Source of the DNA: Theristus sp. LFF4_11
Taxonomy: Eukaryota; Nematoda; Chromadorea; Monhysterida; Xyalidae
NCBI GenBank assembly: GCA_030248135.1
Contig: JASANC010003791.1
Location: 1 to 64,000, forward strand
DNA length: 64,000 nucleotides
Reading direction: 5' to 3'
Shown here: piece by piece, positions 34,801-46,300 of the stretch
Layout: every line of letters starts with the position of its first letter
Numbering within the stretch: the first letter of the stretch is position 1
Made by a program: the position numbers and the translations under genes
The notes under the pieces: generated by a model
Database searches by the model: none
Seen by the model: the letters and a program-made list of their open reading frames with translations, nothing else
Told to the model about the DNA's origin: nothing

Positions 34801-37800
34801 TCGATCTTGGAAGGTCACCCTGAGCTGTTCGACGGAGCGACTCAGTGCGTGCAGACACTTGCACACGGCCAACAGCAGCGCCTGGTCGGCGGTCGCCTCG
34901 GTCGCCGAACGCAGCACGCACTCGAACAGCGTCACTTCCGTGCCGACCTGTAGGCGGAGACGGTTTAGGTTTAGGGGGACATTGCGTTGCACAGTGCATT
35001 CTCAGGTACAGTCATTTGGTGAAGTCGCGTGTTTTTATTGTGACCGTGTCACCAGTTTTTATTGTGACGTTTCGATTTGTTTTGCACAGTCCAACTCTGA
35101 ATTATAGGCAATCAGCTGACTGGTTGGTGGTCACGTGATGCGTGCATTCTTTTGCGGCGTTGCGGTGGAGGCGGAGTCTGTCCTGCACAGAAAGCATGCA
35201 TCACGTGACCACTGTGGCTCAAGTGAGGTTTCATTTACCTTGCGTCTGATTTCCTCGTCGTTTAACGACAACGACGCCAATGCGCTCAATGCAGCGATCT
35301 CAAGGCGTTCTGGGTGTTGGATGGCCTGCAGTAAGGAACGCTAATAAATCTAAATAAGATTCAATGTTTTTTACACTGTTGACAAGTGCTTAACGAATTG
35401 CGGCCCACTGCTAGCCAAACTCAAGTAATTCAACTCGCTGCATCAACACCAGGACATGAATGAAGAGCGGCGTAACTGAAAACGGCTTATGCTATGTGAC
35501 ATCCTTGCTGTCACAAACATGTGGTTGCGACGGTCCGTGGTGCGCTTGCCGCATTGCGCGAGATTTACCGCATTCCGATTCCACCATACTGCCTCACCAC
35601 GAGCACAGCGATGAGCGACATTGCCTAGAATCAGTAACAAACCAACCCGATGGTCACCCAGTGTCGGCAGCAAATTCGCGTAATGCGGCGAATCGTCGTG
35701 TGCACTGGTGGCCGCATGCACGCAGCTCGCGAGGGTGCCTGAAAATATTTTATTTGCAAAAAAGAAACGCCGTGATTAATACAAAAGACAAAAAAACCGA
35801 ATAAATCATCTTTTGCATCATAAGATTGAGGAAGATACAGTTTTCTGTTTGCCCCACACGGCTAAAACAGCTGGCCAATCACATCAGACAGCAACAAAGG
35901 TGTAGTTGTTTTCAAATTCCACATCATAAAATGCGGTGCAAACAGAAGAACTTCTACGAAAATGCGCAATAAACGAGCGCACGCAGGCACTGCTGGTTGT
36001 CGGCGGCCAGCCGCTGCAGCGTGACGTCGCGCTCGCACAGGTACGCCAGCGTGTGCAGCGCTTCGCAGCGCAGCGAGAAATCGCGGTCCTGCTTGCAGAC
36101 GCGCACTACTGTCGGCATCACCTGCAGTGTGTGTGTGTTTGCCAGTGCGTTTGTTTGTGGTTGTTTGTTTGTGGTTGTTTGTTTGCCAGTGCGTTTGTTT
36201 GTGGTTGTTTGTTTGTGGTTGTTTGTTTGCAAGTGCGTTTGCTTGTGGTTTTTTGTTTCCCAGTGTGTTTGTTTGCGGTTGTGTGTTTGCCAGTGTGTTT
36301 GTTTGCGGTTGTGTGTTTGCCAGTGTGTTTGTTTGCGGTTGCGTGTTTGCCAATGTTTTTGCTTGTGGTTGCTGCGTTTGCAAGCGTGTGAACAATTTGA
36401 ACACAATTTCGGGTAGACTCGATCACCGACTTTCATGCAGATCAACGGATCTTCGGTGGCGAACAGTCCGCAGCGGTACATGTTGGTGAGACTGGAAAAC
36501 AAGACGAAAATCACAAAGTGATCCATTGAAAAGGCTATACATCCAAAACGTTCGCAAATTTGCAAATTGAAAGGTTCACTTGAAAACCAAACAAGACAAA
36601 ACGAAACGTGAGACAAACCAGCGTGCCGCGGCGAATTGCGTCTCAACCGACTGATCACGCCTGAGGCAGTCGATCAACAAGCGCACGTCTGCAAACAGAG
36701 CCAGGTGGAAGAAAGACTGCTTTGTCTGTGCTCAGGTGAATTCGTGAAAACTACGTTTAAGGGCAGATTTTACGAAATTGCCTGCTATTATTACTAAATG
36801 ATGACCTATGTTTTCAAACGTGTCCCACTGAAATGACGTCATGTGCCGCCAAACATGCGCTTGCCGTTGACAGCAAACCAGACTTTTCGTTTAGCCGATT
36901 TCTTCCCGTAAACAAATGGTGAATGTCGAATCAGTCACACCAAACTGAAATTTTAGTGCCTGTACTTTGACAAACGGGCGTTTTTAAAGCAAATGACGTC
37001 ATTTTAGTCCGGACACGTTTGAATAAATCCACAATACCACACCTTTCATGAGTTCATGACAGTTCACGGAGTTTTCGTACGTCAATGCAGCCAACAACTT
37101 CAGCGCCTCGTTGCGCATCTGTGAAAAAATGTACCCCATAATAACCGTTACACGTTCACAGATCGGTACTTGAAAGAATTGTGGATGATGTTCCATGAAA
37201 CTGCGCTGTACACAAATCTGAACGCTCTGAACGTTGCCAATTTCAATTCTTCATTCTCATTCCATTTCTGGTTGTTATGTTGACTGCAGAACACAAATGA
37301 CACACGGTTTCGATGTTTTTCACCTGCAACGTTTCGTGGTGCACGATTTGCGACACGGCCACTTGCAGTGCGCCGCTTTGCGTCTGCTTGCGTTGCTGTG
37401 ACGGAGTCTGCAAATTCGGTTGTTCAATTGAGTTTCACGTGCTGATTAACTGCAATGCAATGAAACAAAAACAACTGAGGCAACGTTAGCGGCATGATTA
37501 AACGGATGAGAACGGATAGCAATGAAGCAGAACTGTTGCTTTTTTTCAATGCTCACCCGACAACAATGCTGTAAAATGACGGTGACACATTGCTGGCAGG
37601 TGGGCGACAGCGCCTGCGTGCCAATGAGTGAGTCGATTAGCTTTGGAGTCTGGAAGAAAAACATAAAGCGTTTGTGTTCGCAAAGATTCAGCGCAACGTT
37701 CAATGATTGGTTACCAGATTGAAAAACATGTCGTTAAAAACGTTTATTTTTTTGTATATTTTCCAAAAAATGGGAAAACTTCATTTCTGCAAAGTAAACA

Positions 37801-40050
37801 CAAAAATGAATCTTTTCAAAAAAAGAATCTCCATTTTGCGAAGTGCCACAGCAAATAATCGTCTTCATGAATGCTCGGCGCTGAGAACGGCGTCACCAGC
37901 ACACCTCATATAACAACTGCAGAGAGGTGCTGTCGTGCGTGAATATCGTCCGTAGACATTTCAGACACGCCTCAATCACGGCGACATCCGGCGATCGGAG
38001 ACCTGCACGAAAAAGCGAGAAAATATCCGCGAGCTACAGCAGTAGAGGCTGTGGTGCTGCACTAGTACGGCAACACAGGTGCGCAACGTCGCGCAACGCA
38101 ACGCCAAACAGTTCAGCCAATCAGCGCACCGCATTCAAACACATCAGCCAATCAGCGCACCGCATTCAAACACATCAGCCAATCAGCGCAGCGCATCAAA
38201 ACAGTCCACCAATCAGCGCACCGCATTCACACACACGCAGCCAATCAGCGTGGCACATGCATCGCAAACGCGCACCGCCGCACCAGCAGTCAAGGCCGGC
38301 AGCGCCCCGGCAGCGACCAGCGCGTTCACGTGCGCGGCGTTTCCCTTCGCCAACGAGCCGAGCACGATCGCAGTCTCGCGTCGCAGGCGCTCGTCCGCTG
38401 CACCGGTCGCGTCGTCGCACACGAAACTGAGCAGTCTGCAAAAGTGGCATCGGGCAAGACTGGCACGGTGATGATCGAGGATAGCAGATCATCTTCTTGT
38501 CAGGCTGTGAATTTGAATTCGAATGAAAAAAAACGACGTAAATTGATCGTATTTTTTTTACGAGATCGTGCGATTTTACAGATGAAAACCCGAAAAAAGG
38601 GAGCAGTATTCACACTTTGGCAACAGAGCGTCACTGTTGAACACTTGCTGTTTGCGGCGAGCGCTGCCGATCGTGCGATTCTTTAGGGCACTGAAACAAA
38701 AACAAATATTGGCGATTGATTCGAACGTATCCGAGCGAAATTACGTCATTTGTTGCATAGTTGTTCCAGAGCCGAGGGGTTGGGGGGGCGATATAGATAG
38801 CCGGAGCAAACTTTCCAGATAGCTGGAAAATTTTGGGGGGGGGCGCGGGGGGGGGCATGTGACTTTGGGGGGGCTGTCAAAATTTTGAAATTTGATAGAT
38901 AGATAGCTAAAACGCTAAAAGGCTATAAAAACAGCAAAATAATGCTAAAAATACATTAAAAATCAAGTATAAACGCGTATTTTACCTAAAATTAGCAAAA
39001 TTTTTGAGAACTACGAGCAAAAATGGTCAATTTTGGTCAAAAATTGACTTATTTTATGTCTTCGAAGACAAGAATTTTCAGATAGATAGCTCGCTGAGAA
39101 ATTTTTTCAGATAGATAATATCTGAACCGAAAAAAACTGTTTGATAGAGATAGATTCGAAAATTTTTGGCTCCCCCAGCCCCCCCCCTAGAACAACTATG
39201 ATTTGTTGTGAAAACGCTCATTTCTTATGTTCTGAAATTTAGAATTCCCGTTTGATTCTTCTGTTTGCGTATTTTTCTCGTGAAGTAATCAGCCAAACTG
39301 AAAGTGCTGATTGCTTGTGCAAAGCGCAAGCAGAAGACGTCATGTCGCTCCAACACGTTAAACAATAGGCTGGTATAATTGAAATTAAACTGGTACATAC
39401 GAAAACTTGAATTGTCAATGTGGACGTGCAATAATAAGTCCAAGAACAGTTTATTTTTGTATCTTTCATATTGAAATAGCCCGACTGAGCAAGCAAGTGA
39501 CCAAAATACAGCAAGCTCTCCGTTCACATCACATACACATCCCATAAAACGTAAAAGTAAACCCAATAAATTCTCATCAATTACTGGAAAACCGTTTTTG
39601 TTTTTGAAAGAAAGCGTTTTACAATGGACCACCGAACCTAACAGCGGGCAACCATTTCAGTGGGTCGTCGCTCAGAATGTCTCTGACGCACTGCGGTTGA
39701 TTGAGCGCGTCTGGTAGTGGTGATTCCTGCAAATAAATGTGGCTGATTTGACTGCGTCAGTTCCAGTCTAAAAAACCTGCGAAACTGGCGTCCACAGAAA
39801 ATGCAGCGCCGGTTATAGACACACACATACAACACTGGTAAACACACATGCTGCCAGTGTTTGCACGGCAGTGTTGTGGCATCAATTTCACACACAAAAC
39901 GTTGCGATTTTTACAAAAGCTTTGAGCGGATTGCTAGCTACTGAAAAGCAAAAAAAAAACAACGTGGGACTTAAAAAACTTTTCAAGTGTAAGAATTTTT
40001 TAGAACGGCCAACTTACTGCCATACTAACATCCGCCACAGGCGCCGCCAT
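31882..40050 (-). CDS. ARMC8: ARMC8, armadillo-repeat subunit of the CTLH/GID E3 ligase
   Basis: Minus-strand exons, 5' to 3': 40018-40050, 39638-39726, 38616-38690, 38284-38435, 37905-38002, 37557-37649, 37324-37407, 37043-37118, 36619-36688, 36431-36491, 35983-36121, 35590-35738, 35239-35325, 34777-34947, 34499-34534, 34211-34405, 33827-33859, 33345-33461, 32733-32852, 32328-32426, 32115-32187, 31882-31994. All phases agree; the product is about 720 residues, against roughly 670 in vertebrates. Start ATG at 40050 is followed by a GTAAGT-type donor. Blocks matching ARMC8 along its whole length include [92 protein letters not shown] and [14 protein letters not shown]8 is the GID5-like scaffold that recruits the substrate receptor GID4 in the cytosolic/nuclear CTLH ubiquitin ligase. 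Confidence 0.95.
34010..34175. mobile_element. CCAAT-box MITE, family B
   Basis: ACAGTCGAACTCTAAATTAT and the inverted AATAATTTAGAGTTCGACTA define the ends. GGCATCAGCTGATTGGTTGG lies inside the left arm; the right inner arm is degraded. Intronic in ARMC8. Confidence 0.85.
35085..35216. mobile_element. CCAAT-box MITE, family B, right end lost
   Basis: ACAGTCCAACTCTGAATTAT, AATCAGCTGACTGGTTGG and GTCACGTGATGCGTGCATTC match the family; the right terminal repeat is absent. Intronic in ARMC8. Confidence 0.7.
36121..36380. repeat. Minisatellite in an ARMC8 intron
   Basis: Irregular tandem copies of a 26-30-bp unit (TGTTTGTTTG(C/T)GGTTGTGTG-like, then TTTGCCAGTG) occupy the intron between exons 36431-36491 and 35983-36121. 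Gln/Thr/Asn/Lys and Cys/Val/Phe frames across it are artefacts. Confidence 0.9.
38100..38255. repeat. 31-bp tandem repeat with CCAAT boxes
   Basis: About 4.5 copies of a unit beginning AGCCAATCAGCGCACCGCAT lie in the ARMC8 intron between exons 38284-38435 and 37905-38002. Each copy carries CCAATCAGCG. Confidence 0.85.
38756..39201. mobile_element. Terminal-inverted-repeat element with G/C runs and GATA tracts
   Basis: Ends CATAGTTGTTCCAG and CTAGAACAACTATG are inverted. Runs of 7-9 G follow the left end and runs of C precede the right end. The interior has several GATAGATAG tracts. It lies in an ARMC8 intron and shows no coding potential. Confidence 0.65.
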
Positions 40051-42113
40051 AATGTTCGGCTTCTTTTCCGGTTTTGTCGATCAAGAATTCCTGAAAAGCT
40101 CGCTGATTGGCTACACTCAATGTGCGGTGATGCGACCAATCAGCACATAACTAAATTCAAATAGAGCCAATCGTAAATTGCCCACGCGACTGTTTCCACT
40201 GCAACGGTCACCCAAGCCAAGACGTTTTGACAGGTTCTCATGAAAGGATGTTATGTAGAGCGCTTGTCTGCAGATCGTGAACTTGTTTCAACAGCGTATG
40301 TTTTCAGTCTACTGTTAGGGCGCATTCATGTTGCAGTATTTAGTGGCCATACACCATATAGTTATGTAGCTGCGCGGTCACATGAATGCGCCTGAACGCA
40401 CTCACAAGAATCACACTCGCAAGCATGTGGCCGAACGCGCTCAGCGCAACATCGCATGCGTTTGCCAGTGTGTTTGCTTGTGACTGTGCAACATTAGACA
40501 GAAAACACGAGTGAAACAAAAGTGCACAGTCTTCAGACCAGGACTTTGGTGAACCAGACCACCATCTTCATTTCAACAGCAACAGCGTCTTCCAACCGCA
40601 ACAACCAAAGCGACAATGCAAAGCAGATTTTTTCATTGTTATTCTCTGACCCAACCGGTCGGTCACCTCAGTCAATGTAATACAGTTTCGGTTCCAATTT
40701 GGATCGTTCATAGTGTTTCTCCCGATGTCACAAAGAACAAAATTTGTTCAAAAACTAACGAGCGGACACGAAGAAAATCAATGAAAGTCTGTCAGATTTG
40801 TCGCAAAAAACTGTCATCATTCAAGCCAAGAGCAACAAACACAAACAGGAGAAGAAAATCGCCACAATGTTCCATTGGCAATTTCACTCTATAAGTTGCC
40901 TGCATATCCATTATTGGACAGTCAAAACATCAAAACTATTGGCACACGGAGTACGGTAGTTACTGTATTCGGTCTCAACACGATCGTGCTTCCACAGTGC
41001 TGATTGTCAAGACTGTACACCAATAAATCAAGAAACGTTAGCAGCATTTGAAATAATAAACTTTAAAACAATTAAGAATGTCTTCGGCGTGATCGTGTCG
41101 AGAACTAACACGGTAGATACCGTACTCTACTCCGTTAGCGCCGTTTTTTGGTATTTCACTACATTTCTTCAGCTTATCCTGCCGGAATAAATGGTGAGCG
41201 CCCGACTGTGCACTGTCGAGAAAAACAATTGGAACAGCGCATGAAAAAACTGTAAGAACAAATGAAGTAGTCAAATAATAGCCAATAATAAAATAGTCAC
41301 CAAAGAATGTTACCCAAATTTTAGAAAAGATTCATTCAAAAAACGACATTATGGTTCACCGGGGCCTTCTGCCGAAATCACACAATAAAAAACCAACGAT
41401 AATGGGCAACGAATTTCGTGCAAAGTTCAATCTTGCATCTCATACAGATACAGCATGAGAGTTTATCTCATTAGAAAATTGAAATGAAACACTGAAACGA
41501 TCAACAAACAAAAAATGGCAGTGAAAAAAGAAACACATGAAAAATCAACTAACACACCAGTCTTTATCTAGCTTCACTTTCACTTGTCAACGCGACTAGA
41601 AAACCGCATGCACATCAACAAATGAAACTTTATTTTCCAAAACACAAAATTCGAATGAAGCCACAACAATATGAACACATTTCACCCAATACACACACCC
41701 CAATACACGTCTCATAAACAATGAACTAGAAAAAAAATTGAAAACGGAAAAACCAATTCGGAAACTAGAAAAACGAGCAACTGATGAATGGGAAATTTTG
41801 GTATAGGCGGTTCACTGGGACGTTAGACGAGTGACGATATCACCTCACACACACACACACAGATACACACCAACACACAGATGTGTAAAATCCCAATCTG
41901 AAGACCGTGCCACTGTGTTTGTTACACCGGAACACGCACGCACCTAGGGCAAAAATGTTGTTGCTAACATCTGAATCTTGATGAACATGAATTGTTGAAA
42001 AAAAGCCCGATTTTCAAACAAGGACCTCACAGTGATATCATCATCGTCATCATCATCGTCATCATCTGCACACCTGTCAGTTTCCAGCAAACAGCCTAAA
42101 TACAACAACAACA
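40051..42113. other. Spacer between ARMC8 5' end and uridylyltransferase 3' end
   Basis: This stretch should contain the ARMC8 promoter and the 3' untranslated region of the next gene. CCAAT and ATTGG motifs at about 40105-40140 sit 55-90 bases upstream of the ARMC8 start. A family A-like hairpin lies at 40318-40396, a family H palindrome at 40943-41146, and a (CA)n tract near 41846. No extra gene is seen. Confidence 0.5.
40943..41146. mobile_element. Palindromic element, family H
   Basis: Left arm CGGAGTACGGTA and TCGGTCTCAACACGATCGTG; right arm GATCGTGTCGAGA and TACCGTACTCTACTCCG. About 200 bp, non-coding, same family as 391-552. Confidence 0.75.
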
Positions 42114-43343
42114 TCAACGGGGACTGGCGCCGTGGAAATACGACTGATACGGTGAAGAAGCGAAGAAATTCGTGAACGCCGATCGTTGCTGATGTGCAGC
42201 AGATGAGGCGTGCGGAAACAGTGCGATCCATTCCGTGTCTTGTTGTTGTTGTTGCTGATGTTGTTGTTGAAGTTGTTCAGTGGTATTCAGCCATCCAGAC
42301 GGCAGCTCCGTCGGTGGCGCCGGTTGATTCGGCGGGAGTTCACGGTTGGAGTGGGCGGCCCCGGCCAAAGCCTCCAAGACGCCCGACGGCGGCTGCTGAT
42401 ACGGCGAACGTTGGTGCATCTGTGCAAAACAAAGTGAACGAGCATTCATGAACGTTGGTGCATCTGTGAAAGCGAAGTGGACGAGCATTCATGAACGTTG
42501 ACGAAAACAGGCACTGAAACTGGTCTTCTTTCATGAATGCAACAGGAATCCTGCGCTGTAGTGTTGCGTTGTTGTTTCCAGCGCTAATCATGTTACATGA
42601 TGAGGGTATTTTTGGCGTCCGTATCAGTTATGCGCTTCACTAGTGCAGTTTCATTAACGCTTGTTGTAAAAAAAAACGAATTCATCCGATGCAAAAATAA
42701 TCAGATCAGAACAGAGCAATGTTTACTGTTGTGCAGCATTTTCTAACTGACGAAATCATGCAATTTAGCATTCAAAAGTGCAATCTAGCCCAAGCATCGA
42801 ACTGGGGGACCAATTGCCCGTGGTGTTGAATGTTTCTATGAATACCGTTTGACTGTTGGATGCCGCCAGCTGCTGCAACACGACTGCTGGCGGATGACCG
42901 TAATCGAGTGGTTGTGTGTCCCTCTGCGAAAAAGCAACGGTGAACAGATCAGTCAATCAGAAAACAACGGAACAATCGGAAATTTCTGACGGTCGGAATT
43001 CGTCATTTTTTGATCACAGCTAAAACCAAAAAGAAACAAATAGCCAAATCGAGCTCAATCGCCAATCAATCAACACAATAGGCTCACAAAATACACTTGG
43101 TGCAAAAGCAGTGCATTTAGGTGAGTCTATACTGGCACTATTACGGCCGATGATCGTGATGCAAATTGAATTCGCTGGCACCCCACAAGAACACAGCGTT
43201 TCCATCGTACCATTGTATTCGGCCAGTTGTGTTGTCGGGTGACGGGACTCCGGTGGATTTGCGCGTGACCAGCCACTGCGGCCGGCGCACTGTTCGCGTG
43301 CGGCAACAGTCGTTGTTGTTGTTGCTGTTGTTGTTGTTGTTGC

Positions 43344-43395
<52 letters not shown>

Positions 43396-46300
43396 GCTGT
43401 TGCTGTGACTGCAGATGCGCAGAGTTGCTCGCCGCGTCGAAGTACGTGGTACCCGCTGCAAGGATTGGAAAAACTTTAGAAGTAAAACGGCAACGTGCGT
43501 TTCACGTCACAGAAAGTGTCCAGTCACCTTCACGCAGTCACACACAGGCTCATGCGCACGGTTGTTACACTAGATGTGCTGCTGTTCATTAGATTGAACT
43601 CACGTCTGAAACGTCGCCGCATGAACTCGACTTTCATCTCTATACAAGAATTCAACCAACTATAACCAACTGTGGAACGCTCTTTTCAGTTTTTTATTAT
43701 TGTACTGTGACAAAAAAAAAACTCCAAACAAGAAAAAACCGCGCGCACATCGGACCATCGTCGGCACTGGCTGTTGTTGGCCGCGTAGCCAATCTGCGCG
43801 CTGCTGCTGATGTAGCAGCCGATGTATATAGTCGCCTGTTGATTGGCTGCCGAATGCCGGCGGATGGGCGGGATCGGGCGGGTGGCTGATTGACGGGTTT
43901 ATTTGCTGCTGGTGCGTTTGCGACGGACAGTGATACTGGCTTCTTGGGCTTCTTGCCTCGAGTTGATCGCTTGCTGGTGCTACTGCGGTTTGTGGCCACT
44001 GGAAAGCAAAAACAAACGACAATGGAGAGATAATACAGTCGAACTCTAAATTCTGGGGAGTCAGCTGATTGGTTGGGATTACGGTAGGCATGTTTTCTGT
44101 GCAAACCAAACTCCCGTCTCGACAGCAATTTCTGCAAAAGCCCGCAAGAAACCTGCGGCATCATAGACGGGTAGCGCGGGTCGCCGTCGTTGCTGCTGTG
44201 GCCGGCGGTGGCCGAACGCACCACCGGCATCGGTTGACTGTGCTGCCGTTGGAATTGTTGCGGAGGCCCGCGACTCAGCGCCGGTCCATGAGCCACCGGT
44301 GGCCATTGACTGCACGCGCGCAATGAAGTTCGCGGATCGATGGCGGCGACTGGTCGACCTGCAATGACGGGCATTCGGCAATCTAGAATTTCACCGACAC
44401 CGGACGATCTCAGTTCGGTGATTCAGCGGTCACACGGACACGAGAAGCCGCTAGCAGGGAAAGACTGTTTTTTTAGAACCTGTCACTTGTAGTTGGAGGA
44501 TAATGTGGACTGGAGTTGTAGAGTTCGCGGCTTTTGTGCGGCTCATTCTCATTTTTCGTGTTCTGTGCAATGAAAAAAGGAACACACTGGCAAACGCACC
44601 AGCAGACGCCCCAAGTGGTGCACAGGCAGCGCAACATGTGTGTGGCTGCCAGTGCTTTTGCGTGTGCGTGTGCAACATCGAACGTAACGAAAAAATGCAT
44701 GGTCATCCGACGCAAGTGTAACGCACAAATTAACAAAAAAAACATTCGTATTCAGTTCGCCGATTTCCCGAGTTCGCACAATTCAAATACCGTATATCAG
44801 TTGCTTTTGCTTGTACGGACGGTTTGAAAAAAGGGGTTGACCAACACACATCAACAACAGTACAGGCAAATCACGAAAATGAAGCACAGTAAAATACAGC
44901 AAAACAACACTGACAGAAATTCATAACTAAACCATGCAATTTCCTCACAACCTTCTCAAACAATGATTAGCTGCATCCAGTTTTATTCTCCAACCAATCA
45001 GCGTGCCGAACACAAAAATACAATCAATCAAGCAGACTTGCACGAACACGGACACCGCATTCCGACTTACCTACCTGTAGCGATTATCGCTTGATCATTT
45101 GCGTTGGTCGTATTAGCAGCTGGGATCCAAAGCGCTGCGTTGTCCAAAAACGCTTGCCCGAGGCGATCGGCCATTTCCTGCTCTTGGATGTCGACGTCGT
45201 CGTCGTCTGAAATAGCGCCCAAAATGCCGCCAAAAGCCGGATCGCCGGGACCATTATGTCTGTGCAGCATTTCTGTCGACACAATCATTACAGGGTGTGC
45301 GGTGCATCAGCCTCCGCGTTCCGCATTGGTTGCAAACGTATCGCTCACCATGGAGCCCGGCTGACAGAAAACTACTTCAAAACACTTTCCGAAATCAGTG
45401 CACAAAAGATCTTCAGAAATCAGTGCAAAAGAGTTTCCGAAATCAGTGCAAGCAACAGCAACCAAAACAACACAATCATAACTTTGAAAAAAAAACGCCT
45501 GGGAAAACAGTAAAACGTAGTTGCTTCGCTAATCGTGTCGAGAAACCAAGAGTCGCCTATCTTTTGTCCCATGAATGAACAGTTTCAGCATTTGACAACT
45601 GGCAAGTGAATAACAGAACTTCTATCGAACATGGAAGTGGAAACAGTAGAATGCATGTGGTATGTAACATTGTAGGTTTTTGTTGGAGTTTCCCGCTTTT
45701 TGCAAAATAAAATGGATGGCCAGAAAAATAAAATGGATGGCCAGATAGATGTGAACGGACGCACCTGAATATCCAACATTCCCTCTTTTCCAAACAACCA
45801 ATGACAAAAAACCGCGAACACGAACCGTCCGGCAGTTCATTGACGACCAGGTCGTCCTGTTGCACGTCGGCGCACAGACTCAACAGCAGCGAGTCGTCAT
45901 CAGGCGCAGCGGCCAGCACCAGCTCAGCCTCGTCGCCGACGGCCTCCTCGTTCAACTCATCCGCGCCACCCGCTGGCTTTCTGCAAGACGAACGATCGCG
46001 AGTCACCGCTCGTGGCCTCGGTGGTAGCGCGTTGGACGATTGTCTGTGCGTTCGGGGGATCGAGCACCGCCGACGGGGTGTATAGTAGGTACTTAATGAC
46101 AGACGAAAACTCAATGGGCACCCTACTCGACGGCGTTCGGTTTTCTGGGTTAGCCGTGGCTGAAAACATCGCCTAAATCACTGTTCGTTCGTTCGTTCGC
46201 TGTATGACCTCGCGAGCGTTCAGTTTTTCATTGGAAATTTCTTCATTGGAACATTGAACGTTGACCTCTACTTATGCTGGCAATCAGTTCTCTTAACCAT

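Noticed and set aside
35862..36658. Minus-strand frames with repeated Gln/Thr/Asn/Lys segments
   Set aside because: The repetitive part is an intronic minisatellite; only the flanking stretches 36431-36491 and 35983-36121 are ARMC8 exons.
42445..42545. Repeated GAGCATTCATGAACG segments as another family A hairpin
   Set aside because: The motif is tandem and only partly inverted; it lacks the GCAGTATTTAGT arm and TTAA ends.
43166..43408. Poly-Leu plus-strand frame and poly-Asn minus-strand frame
   Set aside because: Splice phase from both neighbouring exons selects the poly-Gln frame of the uridylyltransferase.
45957..46169. Minus-strand frame next to a uridylyltransferase exon as an extra exon
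   Set aside because: It is a family J repeat; exon 46609-46739 joins 45826-45980 in phase without it.
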